From: Prosopocoilus inquinatus
Taxonomy: Eukaryota > Arthropoda > Insecta > Coleoptera > Lucanidae
Assembly: GCA_036172665.1 (NCBI GenBank)
Contig: JAYKNF010000017.1
Span: 496,001-560,000 of the forward strand
Reading direction: 5' to 3'
Length of the DNA: 64,000 nt
How positions within the stretch are numbered: position 1 is the stretch's first letter; each line of letters starts with the position of its first letter. Made by a program: the position numbers and the translations under genes. This document shows positions 62,040 through 64,000 of the stretch, piece by piece. The notes beneath the pieces were generated by a model. That model did not search any database and was not told the DNA's origin. It saw nothing but the letters and a program-made list of their open reading frames with translations.

Positions 62040-62635
62040 CGGTAATGCGTGTTGTTTCGTTCAAAACTATTTCCAGCTTCTGCTGCGTCCGAAAATTTCG
62101 TGTCTCACATTAGAGTTACTGGAGTCCATCGAAACGTCAAATAACATAGTAGCTAGGTAAGGATCGATTAGATACATCACAGGAACAACGCTGATACGTG
62201 TTGTTTCGTTTAAAACTATTTCCAGCTTCTGCTGCGTCCGAGAACTTCGTATCTCACATCAAAGTTACTAGAGTCCATCGAAACGTCAAATAACATGATA
62301 GATGAGTAAGGATCGATTAGGTACATCACAGGAACAACGCTAATGCGTGTTGTTTCGTTCAAAACTATTTCCAGCTTCTGCTGCATCCGAAAATTTCGTG
62401 TCTCACATTAGAGTTACTGGAGTCCATCGAAACGTCAAATAACATAGTAGCTAAGTAAGGATCGATTAGATACATCACAGGAACAACGCTGATACGTGTT
62501 GTTTCGTTTAAAACTATTTCCAGCTTCTGCTGCGTCCGAGAACTTCGTATCTCACATCAAAGTTACTAGAGTCCATCGAAACGTCAAATAACATGATAGA
62601 TGAGTAAGGATCGATTAGATACATCACAGGAAAAA
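62040..62635. repeat. 298-bp dimer duplication A I2
   Basis: A I2 at 62040-62337 is followed by A I2 at 62338-62635. Both I2 copies share cgctgatacg and catcaaagttactagag. The first A reads cggtaatgcg and agctaggtaag; the second reads ctgctgcatccg. J2 monomers flank the region at 61593 and 62636. Confidence 0.82.
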
Positions 62636-64000
62636 CGCTAATGCGTATTGTTTCGTTTAAAACTATTTCCAGCTCCTCCTGTGTCCGAAAACTTCTTATC
62701 TCACATTAGAGTTACTAGAGTCCATCCAAACGTCAAATAACATGATAGATAAGTAAGGATCGATTAGATACAGCACAGGAACAACGCTAATGCGTGTTGT
62801 TTCGTTCAAAACTATTTCCAGCTTCTGCTGGGTCCGAAAACTTCGTATCTCACATCAAAGTTATTGGAGTAAATCGAAACGCCAAATAACATGATGGATG
62901 AGTAAGGATCGATTAGATATTTCACAGGAACAACGCTAATGCGTGTTGTTTCGTTTAAAACTATTTCCAGCTCCTGCTGCGTCCGAAAACTTCGTATCTC
63001 ACTTCAGAGTTTCTGTAGCCCATCCAAACTTCAAATAACATTATAGACGAGTAAGGATCGATTAGATACAGCACAGGAACAACGCTAATGCGTGTTGTTT
63101 CGTTCAAAACTATTTCCAGCTTCTGCTGCGTCCGAGAACTTCGTATCTCACATCAAAGTTATTGGAGTAAATCGAAACGCCAAATAACATGATGGATGAG
63201 TAAGGATCGATTAGATACATCACAGGAACAACGCTAATGCGTGTTGTTACGTTTAAAACTATTTCCAGCTTCTGCTGCGTCCGAGAACTTCGTATCTCAC
63301 ATCAGGGATACTGGAGTCCATCCAAACGTCAAATAACATGATAGATAAGTAAGGATCGATTAGATACAGCACAGGAACAACGCTAATACGTGTTGTTTCG
63401 TTTAAAACTATTTCCAGCTCCTGCTGCGTCCGAAAACTTCGTATCTCACTTCAGAGTTACTGGAGCCCATCCAAACGTCAAATAACATGATAGATGAGTA
63501 AGGATCGATTAGGTACATCACAGGAACAACGCTAATGCGTGTTGTTTCGTTCAAAACTATTTCCAGCTTCTGCTGCGTCCGAAAATTTCGTGTCTCACAT
63601 TAGAGTTACTGGAGTCCATCGAAACGTCAAATGACATAGTAGCTAAGTAAGGATCGATTAGATACATCACAGGAACAACGCTAATACGTGTTGTTTCGTT
63701 TAAAACTATTTCCAGCTCCATCTGCGTCCGAAAACTTCGTATCTCACTTCAGAGTTGCTGGAGCCCATCCAAACGTCAAATAACATGATAGATAAGTAAG
63801 GATCGATTAGATACATCACAGGAACAACGCTAATGCGTGTTGTTTCATTTAAAACTATTTCCAGCTTCTACTGCGTCCGAGAACTTCGTATCTCACATCA
63901 GAGTTACTAGAGTCCATCGAAACGTCAAATAACATGATAGATAAGTAAGGATCGATTAGATACATCACAGGAACAACGCTAGTACGTGTTGTTTCGTTTA

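Larger units (their letters stand above)
1..64000. repeat. 149-bp satellite DNA array filling the window
   Basis: The anchor cgctaatgcg and its close variants recur every 149 bases from base 1 (1, 150, 299, 448, 597 and so on) to 63977, always on the same strand. There are 429 full monomers, one 79-bp truncated monomer and a 24-bp partial one at the end; with 25 one-base deletions and one one-base insertion this sums to exactly 64,000. Composition of the consensus is about 40% GC with eight CpG. No stretch lacks the repeat, so there is no intergenic space to annotate separately. Tandem arrays this long, with class-ordered monomers, are known from eukaryotic centromeric and pericentromeric heterochromatin; the centromeric role here is inference. 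Both edges of the window lie inside the array, so its true length is unknown. Confidence 0.98.
57570..64000. repeat. Rearranged right-hand domain with private monomer variants
   Basis: Forty-three full monomers, all exactly 149 bp, then a partial T from 63977. Order with starts: M3 57570, B2 57719, M 57868, C 58017, R2 58166, A2 58315, T2 58464, U2 58613, R 58762, A 58911, P3 59060, S 59209, T 59358, U 59507, V 59656, A 59805, M3 59954, B2 60103, M 60252, C 60401, R2 60550, A2 60699, T2 60848, U2 60997, M3 61146, B2 61295, M 61444, J2 61593, M3-like 61742, C 61891, A 62040, I2 62189, A 62338, I2 62487, J2 62636, M3 62785, B2 62934, M 63083, C 63232, R2 63381, A 63530, P3 63679, S 63828. Private variants: M3 gctgggtccg, B2 gagtttctgtagccc and cattatagacgag, P3 ctccatctgcg, J2 cttcttatctc, I2 cgctgatacg. 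Confidence 0.86.

Noticed and set aside
1..64000. CRISPR array
   Set aside because: The repeats are 149 bp and directly contiguous. There are no unique spacers between short repeats, and no cas genes.
1..64000. Gene for a long repetitive protein (silk, mucin or antigen type)
   Set aside because: The period 149 is not divisible by three, and the minus-strand frame carries a stop in each monomer; no frame stays open beyond 87 codons.
1..64000. Tandem RNA genes (5S rRNA, tRNA or snRNA clusters)
   Set aside because: I see no 5S internal control region, tRNA A/B boxes, cloverleaf or run-of-T terminator in the monomer.
1..64000. Assembly artefact as explanation of the whole array
   Set aside because: Class-specific variants, graded unit lengths, private single-base changes and hybrid monomers are not what simple assembler stuttering gives. 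Individual near-identical copies (especially 50018-56871) still deserve read-level checking.
1..64000. Telomeric or transposon-derived repeat
   Set aside because: There is no short telomere motif, no terminal inverted repeats, no target-site duplications and no transposase-like or reverse-transcriptase-like frame.

Overview
All 64,000 bases are one head-to-tail satellite DNA array. The monomer is 149 bp, about 40% GC, and every copy lies in the same orientation. I count 429 full-length monomers, one truncated 79-bp monomer (39171-39249) and a 24-bp partial copy at the right edge. I see no unique sequence, gene, RNA gene, transposon or flank. This is the organisation of eukaryotic centromeric or pericentromeric heterochromatin. 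CpG is not depleted (8 per consensus monomer against about 6 expected), which argues weakly against a heavily methylated genome such as a vertebrate or plant and fits an insect or other invertebrate. I do not recognise the satellite and cannot name the species.

The monomers fall into recurring sequence classes, which I letter A to V by diagnostic variants. Phase is arbitrary: base 1 is the c of cgctaatgcg. The classes occur in a fixed order that makes a higher-order repeat (HOR). The fullest version is a 31-monomer unit of about 4.62 kb at 12662-17279, in the order L M M N A P A Q R A P2 S T U V E M2 N A P A B C D E F G H I J K. Class L starts each unit and is easy to spot by agatattctggagcacatcc. 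Successive L starts are 3279, 7747, 12662, 17280, 21003, 24130, 29045, 32917, 37533, 44015, 47589, 51610, 52355, 55037 and 55782.

Layout. 1-3278 is the K-end of a unit with a 1,043-bp internal tandem duplication. 3279-47588 holds ten HOR units of 30, 33, 31, 25, 21, 33, 26, 31, 43 (plus the truncated copy) and 24 monomers; each is the canonical order with blocks deleted or duplicated. 47589-51609 is a 27-monomer unit leading into a near-perfect tandem duplication of 3,427 bp (23 monomers; 50018-53444 and 53445-56871). From about 57.5 kb to the end there is a rearranged domain with new variants (M3, B2, R2, T2, J2) and shorter sub-repeats.

How it is changing. Nearly all change is substitution plus gain or loss of whole monomers. 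By arithmetic on the monomer starts, the only length changes are 25 copies of one inherited 1-bp deletion (always just before an N-type monomer), one 1-bp insertion (at 13771), and one 70-bp loss at 39246. Hybrid monomers mark crossovers inside monomers. Larger near-identical blocks (about 7.5 kb at 11,765-bp offset; about 5.6 kb at 6,482-bp offset) show recent unequal exchange on top of the HOR. The few short open frames are by-products of the repeat and are not genes.
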